Assembly (NCBI GenBank): GCA_934376945.1
Contig: CAKRPI010000019.1
Coordinates: 1 to 25,488, forward strand
Origin: an uncultured Lachnospiraceae bacterium
GTDB taxonomy: Bacteria > Bacillota > Clostridia > Lachnospirales > Lachnospiraceae
Direction: 5' to 3'
DNA length: 25,488 bases
Notes under the pieces: generated by a model
What the model saw: the letters and a program-made list of their open reading frames with translations, nothing else
Told to the model about the DNA's origin: nothing
Databases searched by the model: none
Position numbers and translations under genes: made by a program
Shown: positions 23,507-25,488 of the stretch, piece after piece
How the letters are laid out: each line of letters starts with the position of its first letter
How positions within the stretch are numbered: the stretch's first letter is position 1

Positions 23507-25177
23507 ATGAACGAATCACAGCTGATGGTGGAGATAAACGGAGAAAAGCGGACGTATCCTTTGGAAACAACGTATCGCGAAATTGCAGAGGAATATCAGA
23601 AGGAATATCCGGCAAGGATCATACTTGCAAAGGTAGACGGAAGACTGCGGGAACTGACGAAAAAAGCAGAGAATGCAGTCAGAGTGTCTTTTGTGACGGT
23701 AAAAGATAAGGCAGGTTACAGCACATACTGCCGAAGTGTGGAATTGCTGATGCTCAAGGCAATTTATCATGTTGTCGGAGATAATCGCAAAATCGAGCGG
23801 GTAGGGGTACATTTTTCGGTGAGCGGAGGCTATTACTGCACGATGCAGGGAAGCGTACCGGTAACACAGGAGTTCCTCGATCAGGTGAAAGCGTATATGA
23901 AGGAGCTTGTGGAGAAAGCACAGCCAATCCGGAAAATATCTGTTCCGACTTATGAGGCGAGCCGCAGATTTCGGGAATATCGGATGTATGATAAGGAGCA
24001 GCTGGTGCGCTACCGCAGAGCATCCAGGGTAAATATTTATAATCTTATGACATTTGAGGATTATTTTTATGGATATATGGCACCGGATACCTCCTGGCTG
24101 ACCTGCTTTGACCTGCGTCTTTATGAGGATGGCTTTGTGCTTCTTTTTCCATCGATGCAGGAACCGGAGAGTCTGCCGGAATTTTCGCCGAGTAAAAAAA
24201 TCTGGCAGGTACAGAAAGATTCGATGGAATGGGGAGCAAGGCTTGGAATACCGACGGTTGGGGCGCTGAATGATTATATTGTACAAAATGATGTGAAGTC
24301 TCTGATCATGGTACAGGAAGCATTTCACGAGAAAAAAATAGCAGAGATGGCAGGAATGATTGCTGCATCGCCGGAAAAAAAGATTGTCCTGATTGCCGGG
24401 CCTTCTTCGTCAGGAAAAACAACATTTTCACATCGGCTTTCCACTCAATTGGCAGTCTACGGTTTGCATCCGCATCCGATCGCTGCAGATGATTACTTTG
24501 TTGCGAGAGAAGAAACACCAAAGGATGAAGATGGAAAATATGATTTTGAACGAATTGAAGCGATTGATATCGAGCAGCTCAATGAAGATATGACGGCTCT
24601 TTTGCGGGGAGAAATGGTGGAGCTTCCAAGCTTTAATTTTAAAACCGGAAAGCGCGAGTATAAGGGACGCTTTAAAAAACTGGAAAAAAATGATATTCTG
24701 ATTATTGAAGGGATTCACGGATTAAATGATAAGCTGACCTATGCGCTCCCAAGAGAAAGCAAATTCCGGATTTATATCAGTGCTCTGACACAGCTGAATA
24801 TTGATGAGCACAATCGGATACCGACAACGGATGGTCGTTTGCTCCGCCGGATTGTGAGAGATGCAAGAACCAGAGGAACATCTGCGAAAGCGACCATTGC
24901 AATGTGGGATTCTGTGCGCAGGGGAGAGGAGAACCATATTTTCCCGTATCAGGAAAATGCAGATGTGATGTTTAATTCTGCTCTGATTTATGAACTGGCC
25001 GTACTGAAACAGTATGCAGAGCCACTGCTTTTTTCAATCGGGCCGGAGGAGGATGAGTACGAAGAAGCAAAGCGGCTTTTGAAGTTTCTTGATTATTTTC
25101 TTCCGATTCCGGGGGATGCGATTCCAAATAATTCATTGATCCGGGAGTTTATCGGAGGCGGCTGCTTTGATCTGTAA
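23507..25177 (+). CDS. TGS/editing-like/uridine-kinase-type nucleoside kinase
   Basis: 556 aa. The first 60 residues look like a TGS domain, and residues about 70-225 resemble the threonyl/alanyl-tRNA synthetase second additional (editing) domain; together they mimic the N-terminal half of ThrRS without a synthetase core. A P-loop kinase domain fills about 285-500: Walker A GPSSSGKTT (298-306), ADDYF (327-331) and EGIHGLN (401-407), close to uridine/phosphoribulokinase-type enzymes. Such fusions are annotated as nucleoside kinases in Clostridia and Thermotoga. The substrate, probably a nucleoside, and the reason for the editing module are not known. GGAGGAG lies 4 bases before ATG 23507. Confidence 0.88.
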   Translation: MNESQLMVEINGEKRTYPLETTYREIAEEYQKEYPARIILAKVDGRLRELTKKAENAVRVSFVTVKDKAGYSTYCRSVELLMLKAIYHVVGDNRKIERVGVHFSVSGGYYCTMQGSVPVTQEFLDQVKAYMKELVEKAQPIRKISVPTYEASRRFREYRMYDKEQLVRYRRASRVNIYNLMTFEDYFYGYMAPDTSWLTCFDLRLYEDGFVLLFPSMQEPESLPEFSPSKKIWQVQKDSMEWGARLGIPTVGALNDYIVQNDVKSLIMVQEAFHEKKIAEMAGMIAASPEKKIVLIAGPSSSGKTTFSHRLSTQLAVYGLHPHPIAADDYFVAREETPKDEDGKYDFERIEAIDIEQLNEDMTALLRGEMVELPSFNFKTGKREYKGRFKKLEKNDILIIEGIHGLNDKLTYALPRESKFRIYISALTQLNIDEHNRIPTTDGRLLRRIVRDARTRGTSAKATIAMWDSVRRGEENHIFPYQENADVMFNSALIYELAVLKQYAEPLLFSIGPEEDEYEEAKRLLKFLDYFLPIPGDAIPNNSLIREFIGGGCFDL

Positions 25178-25197
25178 CAGTAACAAAACAGATCAAA
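25166..25197 (+). terminator. Hairpin over the kinase stop codon
   Basis: TTTGATCTGT (25166-25175) and its exact reverse complement (25188-25197) enclose 12 bases and include the TAA stop. No T-run follows (AACGGCC), so it is at best a weak terminator or an mRNA 3'-end stabiliser. Confidence 0.4.
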
Positions 25198-25223
25198 ACG
25201 GCCGAGAACCGAAAAGAAAAGGA

Positions 25224-25252
25224 TTTACAAAACGGCTGTGATATGATAGAAT
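25224..25252 (+). promoter_or_regulatory. rnpB promoter
   Basis: TTTACA (25224-25229) and TAGAAT (25247-25252) with a 17-base spacer, placing transcription start near 25259, just ahead of the RNase P RNA. Confidence 0.75.
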
Positions 25253-25269
25253 GCGGATTGCAAAATAAT

Positions 25270-25488
25270 AAGTAGGATAAATGGTCGCGGCTGGCAGGCC
25301 GAAAGGTGCCAGACGAGGAAAGTCCGGGCTTCACAGGGCAAGGATGCCGGATAACATCCGGTGGAGGCGACTCCAAGGACAGTGCAACAGAAATGAACCG
25401 CCGCGTTACTGCGCGGTAAGGGTGGAAGGGCAGTGTAAGAGACTACCGCCCTCCTGGTAACAGGAGGGGCATATGTAAACCCCATCCG
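25270..25488 (+). ncRNA. rnpB: RNase P RNA, class A, 3' end cut by window
   Basis: Catalytic RNA of RNase P, which trims the 5' ends of tRNA precursors. Recognised by the P3 hairpin CTGGCA...TGCCAG, the P4 strand GAGGAAAGTCCGGGC, GGAGGCGACTCCAAGGACAGTGCAACAGAAA, the GGTAAGGGTGGAAGGG...GTAAGAGACTACCG block, CTGGTAACAGGAGG and ATGTAAACCCCATCCG. This order matches the class A (ancestral, E. coli-like) form rather than the Bacillus class B. The remaining 3' part, including the second P4 strand, lies beyond the window. The exact 5' end is uncertain by about 10 bases. Confidence 0.95.

Overview
The window looks like a chromosomal segment of a Gram-positive anaerobe of the class Clostridia, most likely family Lachnospiraceae. 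This rests on strong AGGAGG-type ribosome sites, frequent GTG/TTG starts, a class A RNase P RNA, the dnaG-rpoD-trmK-nif3-like order, and protein sequences that read like that family. Genus is not claimed. Nearly all genes are on the + strand; only argG is on the - strand. No tRNA, rRNA, CRISPR array, prophage or intact insertion sequence was found.

Layout. (1) 1-1392: a DegV-family lipid-binding protein and a small single-pass membrane protein, closed by a strong terminator. (2) 1637-4819: a three-gene membrane module made of a secreted, C-terminally anchored NEW3/Ig-like protein, an ABC ATPase and an ABC-2 permease. (3) 4980-10892: arginine biosynthesis. argG diverges from argC-argJ-argB-argD, with paired ARG-box-like sites between them. 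Together these cover the acetylated-ornithine cycle and the citrulline-to-argininosuccinate step; argF and argH are not in the window. (4) 11122-11550: a YdcZ/DUF606 small transporter behind a structured leader.

(5) 11656-17901: a tightly packed run of comEA-like, OmpR-type response regulator, sensor histidine kinase, GerMN lipoprotein and comEC. It places a two-component system and a lipoprotein between the two core DNA-uptake genes, and I consider it the most interesting gene-level arrangement here. (6) 17902-18390: 489 bases without a convincing gene but dense in structure: a ~160-nt imperfect hairpin, a perfect 17-bp hairpin and a 46-bp tandem repeat whose units are themselves hairpins. 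(7) 18391-23401: the macromolecular-synthesis cluster dnaG, rpoD, trmK and a Nif3-like gene, with two gene-poor gaps holding element-like sequence. (8) 23507-25177: a TGS/editing-like/P-loop nucleoside kinase. (9) From about 25270: rnpB, cut by the window end.

Most proteins are ordinary housekeeping. The unexplained signals are mainly intergenic: a 33-34 base leader motif shared by argJ and the kinase gene at the same distance from the ribosome site, the tandem hairpin array before dnaG, the long hairpin after comEC and its relative after trmK, and a coding-like antisense stretch after rpoD.
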